A DNA stretch of 64,000 nt from Oscillospiraceae bacterium. GTDB lineage: Bacteria; Bacillota; Clostridia; Oscillospirales; Oscillospiraceae. Position 1 is the first letter of the stretch. Every line of letters begins with the position of its first letter. This document shows, piece after piece, positions 43,245 through 50,415 of the stretch. The notes beneath the pieces were generated by a model. It saw nothing but the letters and a program-made list of their open reading frames with translations. It had not been told where the DNA came from and searched no databases. Made by a program: the position numbers and the translations under genes. The stretch is from assembly GCA_017398725.1 (NCBI GenBank), contig JAFQFA010000015.1, forward strand, positions 1 through 64,000, given 5' to 3'.

Positions 43245-43372
43245 AAAGGTGAAGATTTTTCATTCCTACCTCTCTTTTCAAGGGATCTCCCCGGCACCGA
43301 CCGGTCATCGGTGTCGGGGAAACTCTTTGTACAAAAATCCGCCCCGGGAAAATCCCGGGGCGGTTTGTGTTT
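43245..43372 (+). ncRNA. Candidate small RNA
   Basis: From the orphan promoter the transcript would be about 125 nt. It contains a 12-bp hairpin (CCCCGGCACCGA with TCGGTGTCGGGG, 43289-43319) and a terminator-like hairpin (CCGCCCCGGG/CCCGGGGCGG, 43339-43363) followed by TTTGTGTTTT. No convincing coding sequence lies inside. The second hairpin may equally be the terminator of the converging lipoprotein gene. Confidence 0.4.
43339..43363. terminator. Terminator between lipoprotein gene and candidate small RNA
   Basis: 10-bp perfect GC stem with a 5-nt loop, usable on both strands, 8 bp beyond the lipoprotein stop codon. Confidence 0.8.
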
Positions 43373-44247
43373 TATTGGAAGGACAGTTTTACCGGATCGG
43401 TGTCTTTGATGGTTTTCCATGTTTCCGTGTTGAAAATGTGGAAGGAAAATTCCAGCTGCTCTATTTTCTCAATGCCATTCTCCTCCAGATCGGAGTTCAA
43501 AAAGGTAATCCCTGCCACCGCGTGTTTTCCCGGCAGGACCTCTTGGGAAAAGAGCGTCTCTACCATAAAGCCGTTGATGGAGGTCTCCCGGGTCTGCACC
43601 GTAACAGACTTGCTGCCGCCGTTATAGATATACACCTGCAGCTCCGGTCCTAAAATGGAATCCTTTTCAGAAAGGCCCTTGGCGATCACTTTGATATCAT
43701 CCCCCTCATATACCGGTGTTCCGGTATGGTCGTAGGTATAGGAAAAGGTGTCAGCCAAAGATGTTTTTACTTGGATCTGCTCAGAATCAAGGTAGGCATC
43801 CCAATCCTCCGTGGTAAATACATGGAAAGAAAACTCCAGATCCGCAATTTGAGTAATGCCGCTGCGCTCCAGATCCGCAGACAGGAAGGTAATGGCATCG
43901 TTGGCCTTTTTGCCTGCTGCCACATCCGCAGAGAACATGGTCTCCACCATATAGCCGTTAACGGAAACATTCCGGCACTGCACTGTCAGGTTCTTATCGG
44001 AATTGTTTTCGATCAGCAATTTCAGCTCTGTACCGAACAGAGAATCGGTGTCCAGCTCCTTCACCTGAATTTTCAGATCCTTCTGCTCCAGAATCACTGC
44101 CGGCGCAACGGTTGCCTGCTGGGCATTTTGGCTTCCGCCTACACTTCCGGAGGAATCCGGCAGAAGAAGTTCCCCGTCTCCGCCACCGCAAGCTGCCAGA
44201 AATACCGCCATCCAACATGCCAGCATCATACAAATAAGTTTTTTCAT
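43372..44247 (-). CDS. Lipoprotein with an internal tandem duplication
   Basis: 291 residues, lipobox LAAC at Cys 20. The mature protein consists of two related about 110-residue domains: repeat 1 (about 57-165) with LFGTELKLLIENNSDKNLTV, VSVNGYMVETMFS and LEFSFHVFTTEDWDAY; repeat 2 (about 180-290) with ILGPELQVYIYNGGSKSVTV, TSINGFMVETLFS and LEFSFHIFNTETWKTI. Each looks like an immunoglobulin-type beta sandwich. Function unknown. It is divergent from an XRE regulator, with palindromes between them. Confidence 0.8.
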   Translation of the reverse strand: MKKLICMMLACWMAVFLAACGGGDGELLLPDSSGSVGGSQNAQQATVAPAVILEQKDLKIQVKELDTDSLFGTELKLLIENNSDKNLTVQCRNVSVNGYMVETMFSADVAAGKKANDAITFLSADLERSGITQIADLEFSFHVFTTEDWDAYLDSEQIQVKTSLADTFSYTYDHTGTPVYEGDDIKVIAKGLSEKDSILGPELQVYIYNGGSKSVTVQTRETSINGFMVETLFSQEVLPGKHAVAGITFLNSDLEENGIEKIEQLEFSFHIFNTETWKTIKDTDPVKLSFQ

Positions 44248-44293
44248 AATCTCATCCTTTCTTTTTGGGTCACTTTGTTCCGCTACTTAATTT

Positions 44294-44335
44294 TAGACAT
44301 TTTCCGTCTATTTGTCAATAGATAGTTTCTATCTA
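44294..44335. promoter_or_regulatory. Two palindromic operator-like sites between lipoprotein and XRE genes
   Basis: TAGAC-7nt-GTCTA at 44294-44310 and TAGATAGTTTCTATCTA at 44319-44335 lie in the divergent intergenic region. XRE-family proteins usually bind such dyads. Confidence 0.55.
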
Positions 44336-44362
44336 GGTTAAACTGTTACCGAGGTGACTGCA

Positions 44363-44596
44363 ATGGAACTTTCTTTTGGCGAAAAGATCCGGAACTTGCG
44401 AGAAGACAATGATCTGAATCAGACCCAGCTGGGAGAAGCCGTAGGCATGACCCAACGGAAGATCTCCTATATTGAATGCGGAAAATACGAGCCCAGTCTG
44501 GAAGATATTACCGCTCTTTGCCGGTTCTTCCGGGTCAGTGCCGACTACTTGCTGGGTCTGCCGGATTACCGGAAGGAAACAACAGGATGTAAATAG
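44363..44596 (+). CDS. XRE-family helix-turn-helix regulator
   Basis: 77 residues, start ATG 44363 (GAGGTGA 5 bp upstream; the in-frame GTG 44354 lies in the ribosome site). A single Cro/C1-type HTH fills the protein: FGEKIRNLREDNDLNQTQLG, TQRKISYIECGKYEPSLEDI, then FFRVSADYLLGLPD. It probably controls itself and the divergent duplicated-lipoprotein gene. Confidence 0.9.
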   Translation: MELSFGEKIRNLREDNDLNQTQLGEAVGMTQRKISYIECGKYEPSLEDITALCRFFRVSADYLLGLPDYRKETTGCK

Positions 44597-44664
44597 CATC
44601 CGACTTGGGTATCATCACTATACTACAGAAACACTGCGAAATCTGTCGAAAACCGTCACATAGA

Positions 44665-44704
44665 AAAAGCGCGTGCTGCGAAAAATCTCGCAACACGCGC
44701 TTTT
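44665..44704. terminator. Bidirectional terminator
   Basis: AAAAGCGCGTG/CACGCGCTTTT stem with an inner TGCG/CGCA pairing, between the XRE gene and the converging LURP-one gene. Confidence 0.85.
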
Positions 44705-44744
44705 ATTCAAATGATTGGTTTAGGGCCCTATGGAGTCGTCCACC

Positions 44745-45233
44745 TCAATGATTATTGGATGCTTCCTCTTGGGCATCCAACACGCAGTCGATGGTCAGCA
44801 CCACCGCCAATGCGATAATCTCATCTTTGGCATCACGAATATCCAGCTCATAGCTGTCACCCCAGCTCATCCACTCCTTGCGGATCGCTACAATGGGATA
44901 GCCGTTTTGGGTGATCTGATAGTCATGGGCCATAAAGCTGCCATCAATTTCCCAGCCCAGACCCTCTATGGTGTACTTAGGAAACAGGAAGGTAAATTCT
45001 TTTTTGATCTCAGCCACCTGCCGCTCATTGCAAAACACATAAAACCGGGGTAAAAAGCTCCAAACCTCCTGCTTGATAAAGGCCACTTCCCTGCCGTGGA
45101 TATCATAAATATGGAGTTTCTTACCAAAGGAGAACACTTCCCCTTCCACATAGTAGCGATCCCGGCCTGTCTCATCCTTAACCGTAAACTTATCTCCCCA
45201 ACTGAAAACCTTTTGTTTTATGTATAGATGCAT
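44745..45233 (-). CDS. LURP-one-related / YxjI-type protein
   Basis: 162 residues from MHLYIKQKVFSWGDK (start 45233, GGAGG 7 bp upstream). The repeated pattern 'F.W.D...V.D..G...Y.V.G..FS....L.I.D..G.E.A.I..' is that of the LURP-one/YxjI beta-barrel fold with one buried helix. The helix here is EIIALAVVLTIDCVLD near the C-terminus. No enzymatic role is known; a membrane-associated tubby-like protein is the structural analogy. Confidence 0.85.
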   Translation of the reverse strand: MHLYIKQKVFSWGDKFTVKDETGRDRYYVEGEVFSFGKKLHIYDIHGREVAFIKQEVWSFLPRFYVFCNERQVAEIKKEFTFLFPKYTIEGLGWEIDGSFMAHDYQITQNGYPIVAIRKEWMSWGDSYELDIRDAKDEIIALAVVLTIDCVLDAQEEASNNH

Positions 45234-45328
45234 ACCCTTTCCTCCCATCATGGTTTCTATCTGTATTTTATCATTTTCCGGTTTTAAATACAATCCCCGC
45301 ACTTAAGAGAAAAATTTGAAGAAAACAC

Positions 45329-45357
45329 TTGACAAACGGCACAACCTTGGCTATAAT
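45329..45357 (+). promoter_or_regulatory. Consensus promoter of tRNA-Val
   Basis: TTGACA (45329-45334), 17-bp spacer, TATAAT (45352-45357): perfect sigma-A consensus, 14 bp before the tRNA. Confidence 0.95.
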
Positions 45358-45370
45358 CACTCATGCCCAT

Positions 45371-45447
45371 GGACGATTAGCTCAGCTGGCTAGAGCATCC
45401 GCTTGACGTGCGGAAGGTCATAGGTTCGAGTCCTATATCGTCCACCA
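45371..45447 (+). tRNA. tRNA-Val (anticodon GAC)
   Basis: Acceptor GGACGAT/ATCGTCC, anticodon stem TCCGC/GCGGA with loop TTGACGT (GAC anticodon), T-arm CATAGGTTCGAGTCCTATA and encoded CCA. Confidence 0.95.
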
Positions 45448-45448
45448 G

Positions 45449-45486
45449 AAAAAGAAACCACACCATTCGGTGTGGTTTTTCTTTTT
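45449..45486 (+). terminator. tRNA-Val terminator
   Basis: AAAAAGAAACCACACC pairs with GGTGTGGTTTTTCTTTTT, starting one base after the CCA. Confidence 0.88.
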
Positions 45487-45492
45487 CTCTGT

Positions 45493-45592
45493 GGACTTAG
45501 GACTCGAACCCATCGCAGTGCAAGGCTCCGGTGGAGCCTTGCTGCAACCAGTTCAAAAACTGGTTGCTACCTTGATTACTCGAGTCCTATAT
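45493..45592 (+). repeat. tRNA-Val-tail element: hairpins between inverted and direct T-arm copies
   Basis: TAGGACTCGAACC near the left end (45498-45510) is the exact reverse complement of 13 nt of the tRNA-Val T-arm, and CGAGTCCTATAT (45581-45592) is an exact direct copy. Between them lie two strong hairpins, GCAAGGCTCC/GGAGCCTTGC and GCAACCAGTT/AACTGGTTGC. Downstream, GGTTTTCTTTTTCTCTACGG (45628 on) imperfectly repeats the tail of the tRNA-Val terminator. Confidence 0.75.
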
Positions 45593-45695
45593 TAGATCTA
45601 TCGTTATCGCAACACCCAAACGGACTGGGTTTTCTTTTTCTCTACGGACTATAGGGCGGGGGCTTGCGCCCGCCGAAAGACATCAAACCGAGACA

Positions 45696-45724
45696 TTGAA
45701 AGTATATGGTTCATGTGATATAAT
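45696..45724 (+). promoter_or_regulatory. Promoter of the kinase gene inside the composite repeat
   Basis: TTGAAA (45696-45701), 17-bp spacer, TATAAT (45719-45724). Confidence 0.8.
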
Positions 45725-45760
45725 CCATTCGAAAAACTTGAATTTTTAGGGATGATTGAG

Positions 45761-46273
45761 ATGATTATTTTAATTACCGGAGCATCGCATACAGGCAAAA
45801 CTGCACTTGCTCAAAAGTTGCTGGAAAAATATAAATATCCGTATTTGTCTATTGACCATTTGAAAATGGGTTTAATTCGTAGTGGTAACACAGAACTTAC
45901 CCCTATGGACGATACGGAATTAATCGAATATTTGTGGCCGATTGTTCGGGAAATGATAAAAACTGCTATTGAAAACAAGCAGAACTTAATTGTCGAAGGT
46001 TGCTATATTCCATTCGATTGGCAGAAGGACTTTGACTCTGAATATCTTGAAAACATCAGATATTACTGTCTTGTAATGAGTAAGGAATATATCAGAAACC
46101 ACTTTGCTGACATAAAGAAACATGCAAATGTCATTGAAAGTCGTTTGGATGATGAATGGTGCACAATGGAGCGTGTGTTGGCAGATAATGCAGAAATGTT
46201 ATCCCTTGCACAAAAGCATAATGTGAACTACATACTCATGAAAGATAAGTATGAAATCAATATTAATTTATAA
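45761..46273 (+). CDS. Small P-loop NTPase/kinase (AAA_33-type)
   Basis: 170 residues from ATG 45761 (ATG 45752 is also possible). Walker A ITGASHTGKTALAQKLL is at the N-terminus; YLSIDHLKMGLIR and LIVEGCYIPFDW fit the lid and Walker B-like parts of small nucleotide or sugar kinases. Related folds include zeta-type kinases and 2-phosphoglycerate kinase; no specific substrate can be named. Its composition is clearly AT-richer than surrounding genes and it lies between repeat arms, which suggests horizontal acquisition as cargo. Confidence 0.75.
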   Translation: MIILITGASHTGKTALAQKLLEKYKYPYLSIDHLKMGLIRSGNTELTPMDDTELIEYLWPIVREMIKTAIENKQNLIVEGCYIPFDWQKDFDSEYLENIRYYCLVMSKEYIRNHFADIKKHANVIESRLDDEWCTMERVLADNAEMLSLAQKHNVNYILMKDKYEININL

Positions 46274-46301
46274 CGACAACTTCCAATTTTCTGAAAAGAT
46301 T

Positions 46302-46330
46302 ACCGCAGCATCCACCGTGGGTGCTGCGGT
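46302..46330 (+). terminator. Kinase gene terminator
   Basis: ACCGCAGCA/TGCTGCGGT stem with inner CC/GG pairs, 29 bp past the stop codon and inside the composite repeat; T-run weak. Confidence 0.6.
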
Positions 46331-46460
46331 TGCTTATTGGGTTCGCGGCGGGAGCAAGCCCCCGCCCTACCCGCCTATAACACGCCTATGCCTCATAGGA
46401 GATTGCCACGGCTGCATACGCAGCCTCTTATGACAGGGAAGGCGTATCCTGCATATAAAG

Positions 46461-46495
46461 AAGGGACAACCCGCAATCGGGTTGTCCCTTGTTTT
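46461..46495. terminator. Terminator of the ApbE/NusG-II transcript
   Basis: AAGGGACAACCCG/CGGGTTGTCCCTT with a 4-nt loop, adjoining the NusG-II gene stop; a GTTTTT run follows on the plus strand. Confidence 0.8.
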
Positions 46496-46852
46496 TCAGC
46501 CGGATACGCCGTCGACGGGTTGTGTGCCGGTGAATTCCAGCACCAGCCGGTTGGGCAGGCACACGATCTGGGCGCCCCTGTCGCAGTAGCCTCGCGCCAT
46601 ACAGTAATGGTCCGGGCAGCTTGCTTCCGTCACCGCCACTTTGCCGTCCTTGACCGTGATCACATTGGTACCCATGGCGGTAGTAACCGTGACCTGTGTG
46701 TCCGTGTTTAAGGGCAAAGTATAAAGCAGCTTCCCCTCAGAGATCACCTTTACTCCATCTGCCGGAGGACCGGGCATCAGCAGCCACAGGCTTAAGCCGA
46801 TGCACACCGCCAGCACGGAAGCGATCACCAATATCCATGTTCTTGTTCTCAA
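46496..46852 (-). CDS. NusG domain II-containing extracytoplasmic protein
   Basis: 118 residues with an N-terminal span (about 6-26) and a NusG-II beta domain exported to the outer face (LLYTLPLNTDTQVTV, NVITVKDGKVAVTEASCPDH). Four cysteines (CPDHYC, YCDRGAQIVC) may form a metal or redox site. It overlaps apbE by 4 bp. NusG-II proteins commonly accompany ApbE and flavinylated Rnf/Nqr-type systems; the exact role is not known. Confidence 0.87.
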   Translation of the reverse strand: MRTRTWILVIASVLAVCIGLSLWLLMPGPPADGVKVISEGKLLYTLPLNTDTQVTVTTAMGTNVITVKDGKVAVTEASCPDHYCMARGYCDRGAQIVCLPNRLVLEFTGTQPVDGVSG

Positions 46853-47766
46853 CGGGCGATCACCTCATATTCACAGCCACTGAGGGCTGCGCCCTGCGTG
46901 GCATAGATCTTGCCGGTATCCGTCACAAACACTGCTTCGAAATCCTCACTTTGCCGCCAAAAATCGGAGGCTTTCTCCAGCCCCATCACAAATAAGGCGG
47001 TGGAAAATACATCCGCGGTTAGACCGTCCGCACAAATTACAGTCACGGACCGCAAGCCGCTTTGGGCCGGCCTTCCCGTCTCCGGATCCAGTATATGATG
47101 GTAACGGGTACCGTCTTTTTCAAAAAAGCGCTGATAATCCCCGGAGGTGACCACAGCCATTGTGCCTACTACGGACACCGTTCCCAGATAGTTCCCTCCG
47201 TCAGGGTTCTGAATGCCGATGACCCAAGGGGAATGGTCCTTCTTTTCTCCGTAAGTTTGGATATTGCCCCCCAGATTCAAAATTGCCCGGTCAACCCTCA
47301 GTGTTTCCAGAAGCTGAACCGCCTGCTGCCCGGTGTAGCCTTTCACCGCGCCGCCCAAATCCCATTGTACCGGCGCTTGCTGAAGCGCCGCTTCCTCAGG
47401 TACACGATACGCCCCATCATAAAAGCCCCAAGCCCGGATATAACCGCCTAAGCGGGGATCAAATGCACCCTTTGTTCGCTTTGACAGTTCCTCTGCCCGT
47501 TGCAGAAAATCATGGGCATCTTGGGATACCACCGCGCCGCCGGCATTTAACCGCCCGACAATGGAGTTCCGGTCCATAGCAGACCATGTGTTTTCCGTTT
47601 CCTCAATCAGTACTGCCAGCTTCTGTTGGGCGGCCTCGCTATCTTTTCCCCAAACCTGCAGATCCATCACCGTATCCATGGCAAACACCGTCTTTTGGGT
47701 ATGGACTGAACAGCCGGAAAGGCACAAAAATGCCAACGCCACCATACCGCAGATCCACTTTTTCAT
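46849..47766 (-). CDS. apbE: FAD:protein FMN transferase (ApbE), lipoprotein
   Basis: Attaches FMN covalently to Thr/Ser of target proteins outside the membrane. Start at 47766 (MKKWICGM) because GGAGGT lies 6 bp upstream; 305 residues, lipobox LSGC. Family motifs are present: FAMDTVMDLQVWG, the GGYIRAWGFYDG loop, WDLGGAVKGYTGQQA, LNLGGNIQTYG and HHILDPETGRPAQSG. The flavinylated target is not in this window. Confidence 0.95.
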   Translation of the reverse strand: MKKWICGMVALAFLCLSGCSVHTQKTVFAMDTVMDLQVWGKDSEAAQQKLAVLIEETENTWSAMDRNSIVGRLNAGGAVVSQDAHDFLQRAEELSKRTKGAFDPRLGGYIRAWGFYDGAYRVPEEAALQQAPVQWDLGGAVKGYTGQQAVQLLETLRVDRAILNLGGNIQTYGEKKDHSPWVIGIQNPDGGNYLGTVSVVGTMAVVTSGDYQRFFEKDGTRYHHILDPETGRPAQSGLRSVTVICADGLTADVFSTALFVMGLEKASDFWRQSEDFEAVFVTDTGKIYATQGAALSGCEYEVIAR

Positions 47767-47849
47767 GTCCATACCTCCTTTTATGGTATCTTTATCGGGA
47801 GTATAGCAAAAATATACGAGAAAATCAATGTTTTATATTGGAAAACCTC

Positions 47850-47878
47850 TTGACTTTTGGAAATTGGGATGGTAAAAT
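47850..47878 (+). promoter_or_regulatory. Promoter of rplU-prp-rpmA
   Basis: TTGACT (47850-47855), 17-bp spacer, TAAAAT (47873-47878). The about 85-nt leader (47885-47968) has several GC-rich stretches and may hold an L21-type autoregulatory structure, but no structure was confirmed. Confidence 0.75.
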
Positions 47879-47968
47879 GTTCGAGCCGCATTGAATGGGC
47901 TAAAGTTGGTGCGCCCAAAACGCCCCGCCCTAAGAGCGAGACTACACAATATAAAGTAGGTGAAAACA

Positions 47969-48280
47969 ATGAAAGCAGTTATCGTGACCGGTGGTAAGCA
48001 GTATACCGTCTCCGAGGGTGATGTCCTGTACATCGAGAAGCTGGAGGCCGAAGCTGAAGCTACCGTGAAGTTCGAGCAGGTTCTGGCAGTGCTGGATGGT
48101 GAGAACTCCAAGATCGGCGCTCCCGTGGTTGAGGGTGCTTCCGTCGAGGCCAAGGTCATCAAGACCGGCAAGGCTAAGAAGGTCATCGTCTTCAAGTACA
48201 AGGCTAAGAAGAACGAGAAGAAGAAGCAGGGCCATCGTCAGCCCTACACCAAGGTGGAGATCACCAAGATCGCTCTGTAA
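47969..48280 (+). CDS. rplU: 50S ribosomal protein L21
   Basis: Large-subunit protein, 103 residues from [14 protein letters not shown] (start 47969, AGGTG upstream). The C-terminal signature [20 protein letters not shown] is characteristic. First gene of the conserved rplU-prp-rpmA string. Confidence 0.98.
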   Translation: MKAVIVTGGKQYTVSEGDVLYIEKLEAEAEATVKFEQVLAVLDGENSKIGAPVVEGASVEAKVIKTGKAKKVIVFKYKAKKNEKKKQGHRQPYTKVEITKIAL

Positions 48281-48282
48281 TT

Positions 48283-48606
48283 ATGACTAGATGCGAGTTT
48301 TTTATGGACGGCGACAGAATCACTGGATTCTCCGTTGCCGGTCACAGCGGCTATGCCGAAGCCGGTGCAGACATTGTCTGCGCTGCGGTTTCCACCGCTG
48401 TCACCATGGCCGAAGCCATCATCAATGAGGTGTGTGGCGCAAAGGCCAAGGTTCGGGTCAAAGAGGAAGACGCCCGCGTCACTCTGACCCTCCCCACTTC
48501 CTGTGATGAAGAGGAAACAGTGCAGGCGGCTCTTTCCGGCCTGATGCTGACCCTTTTGAGCATCAAGGAAGATTATGAAGATTATATCGAAGTTTTGGAG
48601 GTGTAA
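48283..48606 (+). CDS. prp: Ribosomal-processing cysteine protease Prp
   Basis: Removes the N-terminal extension of L27. The 107-residue protein has the catalytic His in GHSGYAEAG and Cys in DIVCAAVS. It lies between rplU and rpmA with 2 and 4 bp spacing, the standard Bacillota order. Confidence 0.95.
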   Translation: MTRCEFFMDGDRITGFSVAGHSGYAEAGADIVCAAVSTAVTMAEAIINEVCGAKAKVRVKEEDARVTLTLPTSCDEEETVQAALSGLMLTLLSIKEDYEDYIEVLEV

Positions 48607-48610
48607 CACC

Positions 48611-48895
48611 ATGCTGAAAATTGGTATTCAGTTTTTCGCTCACCACAAGGGCGGCGGTTCTACCAAGAACGGTCGTGATTCCGAGGCTAAGCGTCTGGGC
48701 GTGAAGCGTGCCGACGGTCAGTTTGTTCTGGCCGGCAACATTCTGGTTCGCCAGAGAGGCACTCATATCCATCCCGGTGTCAATGTCGGTATCGGCAGTG
48801 ATGACACTCTGTTCGCTCTGATTGACGGTACTGTCAAGTTCGAGCGCAAGGGTAAGGATCGCCGTCAGTGCTCCGTTTACGCCATCGAGCAGTAA
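48611..48895 (+). CDS. rpmA: 50S ribosomal protein L27 with Prp-cleaved extension
   Basis: 94 residues from [20 protein letters not shown]. The leading segment ends in QFF followed by AHHKGGGS, the cleavage context recognised by Prp, exposing the AHxKGGGS tail that reaches the peptidyl-transferase centre. Ribosome site GGAGGTG overlaps the prp end. Confidence 0.98.
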   Translation: MLKIGIQFFAHHKGGGSTKNGRDSEAKRLGVKRADGQFVLAGNILVRQRGTHIHPGVNVGIGSDDTLFALIDGTVKFERKGKDRRQCSVYAIEQ

Positions 48896-48922
48896 TCACG
48901 GATCACCGAATAGCTTGCTAGA

Positions 48923-48956
48923 GGCTGCTGCAAACTACTGCAGCAGCCCCTTTTTT
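48923..48956 (+). terminator. rplU-prp-rpmA terminator
   Basis: GGCTGCTGC/GCAGCAGCC followed by CCTTTTTTC. Confidence 0.9.
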
Positions 48957-48959
48957 CTC

Positions 48960-49022
48960 TGTACTGTGATAAATTTTAATTTAAAGGGCAGCTGCTCTTC
49001 AAATTGGAATTTATGACAGTAC
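48960..49022. repeat. Extended hairpin, short member of the dispersed repeat family (copy F)
   Basis: TGTACTGTGATAAATTTTAA and further bases pair with a right half ending AATTTATGACAGTACA: 23-bp arms with three mismatches around an about 17-nt loop. The inner parts AAATTTTAATTT/AAATTGGAATTT resemble the ends of copies A-E; the GGGCGGGG interior is missing. It forms the obg leader. Confidence 0.65.
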
Positions 49023-49051
49023 AGGCATCCATATTGATTGGAGGTTTTTCT

Positions 49052-50326
49052 ATGTTTGTAGATAAAGTACGAATTACCGTTGTCGGCGGTCGCGGCGGCG
49101 ACGGCGCCGTGGCGTTCCACCGGGAAAAATATGTAGCTGCCGGCGGTCCTGACGGCGGCGATGGTGGTCATGGCGGCAGTGTGATCCTGCGGGTCAACGA
49201 CAATATGACCACCCTGCTTGATTTTCGTTATAAACGTAAGTATTCTGCTCCTGCCGGCCAGAACGGCCAAGGTCGGAATATGGCCGGCAAGCGGGGCGAG
49301 CCGCTGATCATCCAAGTACCCCGGGGCACCGTGGTCCGGGATGCCGAAACCAATCAGATCATTGTGGACATGTCCACCGGCGAAGACCACATTATCGCCA
49401 AAGGCGGCAGAGGCGGTTGGGGCAACTCCCATTTTGCCACCGCTACCCGGCAAGTCCCCCGGTTTGCCAAAGCAGGCACCAAGGGACAGGAGCGGGATAT
49501 TATTCTGGAGCTGAAGCTTCTGGCGGATGTGGGTCTGGTAGGTTTCCCCAATGTCGGCAAGTCCACTTTGCTGTCCGTTACCTCTAATGCCCGACCCAAG
49601 ATCGCCAACTATCATTTCACCACACTGTTTCCCAATTTAGGTGTGATCTATGTAGACGAGGGCGTGTCCTTTGTCATGGCAGATATCCCCGGCATTATCG
49701 AAGGCGCAGCAGAAGGTGCCGGTCTGGGTCACGATTTTTTGCGGCACATTGACCGCTGCCGCTTGCTTGTGCATGTGGTAGATGTTTCCGGTAGTGAAGG
49801 CCGGGATCCTGTAGAGGATTTCGACGCCATCTGCGAGGAGCTCCACAACTACAGCATTGATCTGGGGGATCGCCCTATGATTGTAGCTGCCAACAAATGC
49901 GATCTTCTGATGCCGGAAAGCGACAACTTGGAACGGCTCCGGGCCCATGTGGAAGCGGCCGGTTGCCAGCTTTATGAAATTTCTGCCGGCACGACCCAAG
50001 GCACCAAGAACCTGATGCGGGTGGTTGCAGAAAAGTTGCGGACACTCCCCCCGGTCACTATTTACGAGCCGGAATATGTGGAGGTCATCGAAGCCGCCGG
50101 AGATCCCAACCAGCTGCAGATCGAGCATCTGGGCAGTACTTGGGTAATTACCGGCACTTGGCTGGAACGGCTGATTCAAAGCATCAATTTTGATGACTAC
50201 GAATCCCGAAACTATTTTGACACCCAGCTGCGCAAGTGCGGCCTGTTTACCCGCTTGGAAGAAATGGGCATTCAGGACGGCGATGTGGTAGATATCTACG
50301 ACATGCAGTTTGAATATCAGCGATAA
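49052..50326 (+). CDS. obg: GTPase Obg/CgtA
   Basis: Ribosome-assembly and stress GTPase. Start MFVDKVRITV at 49052 after TTGGAGG; 424 residues. Glycine-rich Obg domain (about 1-158, GGRGGDGAVAFHREKYV), then the G domain with G1 GFPNVGKST, G3 DIPGI and G4 NKCD, and a C-terminal OCT domain. Gene order with rplU-prp-rpmA is conserved. Confidence 0.97.
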   Translation: MFVDKVRITVVGGRGGDGAVAFHREKYVAAGGPDGGDGGHGGSVILRVNDNMTTLLDFRYKRKYSAPAGQNGQGRNMAGKRGEPLIIQVPRGTVVRDAETNQIIVDMSTGEDHIIAKGGRGGWGNSHFATATRQVPRFAKAGTKGQERDIILELKLLADVGLVGFPNVGKSTLLSVTSNARPKIANYHFTTLFPNLGVIYVDEGVSFVMADIPGIIEGAAEGAGLGHDFLRHIDRCRLLVHVVDVSGSEGRDPVEDFDAICEELHNYSIDLGDRPMIVAANKCDLLMPESDNLERLRAHVEAAGCQLYEISAGTTQGTKNLMRVVAEKLRTLPPVTIYEPEYVEVIEAAGDPNQLQIEHLGSTWVITGTWLERLIQSINFDDYESRNYFDTQLRKCGLFTRLEEMGIQDGDVVDIYDMQFEYQR

Positions 50327-50331
50327 AGATT

Positions 50332-50368
50332 ACCGCCGTCGGTGCTTGCATCGACGGCGGTTTTATTA
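50332..50368 (+). terminator. obg terminator
   Basis: ACCGCCGTCG/CGACGGCGGT followed by TTTTATTATAT. Confidence 0.88.
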
Positions 50369-50415
50369 TATACTATATTAAAATAGTATAAATCTCAATT
50401 TGAAGGGATGATTTT

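Larger units (their letters stand above)
45652..46369. mobile_element. Composite repeat carrying a kinase gene between its inner arms
   Basis: The left arm TAGGGCGGGGGCTTGCGCCC (45652 on) and the right arm GGGAGCAAGCCCCCGCCCTA (to 46369) match the inner arms of dispersed element copy A (14451 and 14520). In copy A 20 nt separate the arms; here 669 bp do, containing a promoter, a low-GC kinase gene and a terminator. The outer AAATTCC-type ends are not evident at this copy. No transposase is encoded. Confidence 0.6.

Noticed and set aside
43216..43653. 145-codon plus-strand frame over the candidate small RNA and the lipoprotein gene
   Set aside because: Runs through two hairpins and antisense to the lipoprotein; no ribosome site at its start.
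45652..46369. A classical zeta-type toxin-antitoxin locus
   Set aside because: Only the kinase-like gene is present; no antitoxin gene adjoins, and key zeta residues could not be assigned.
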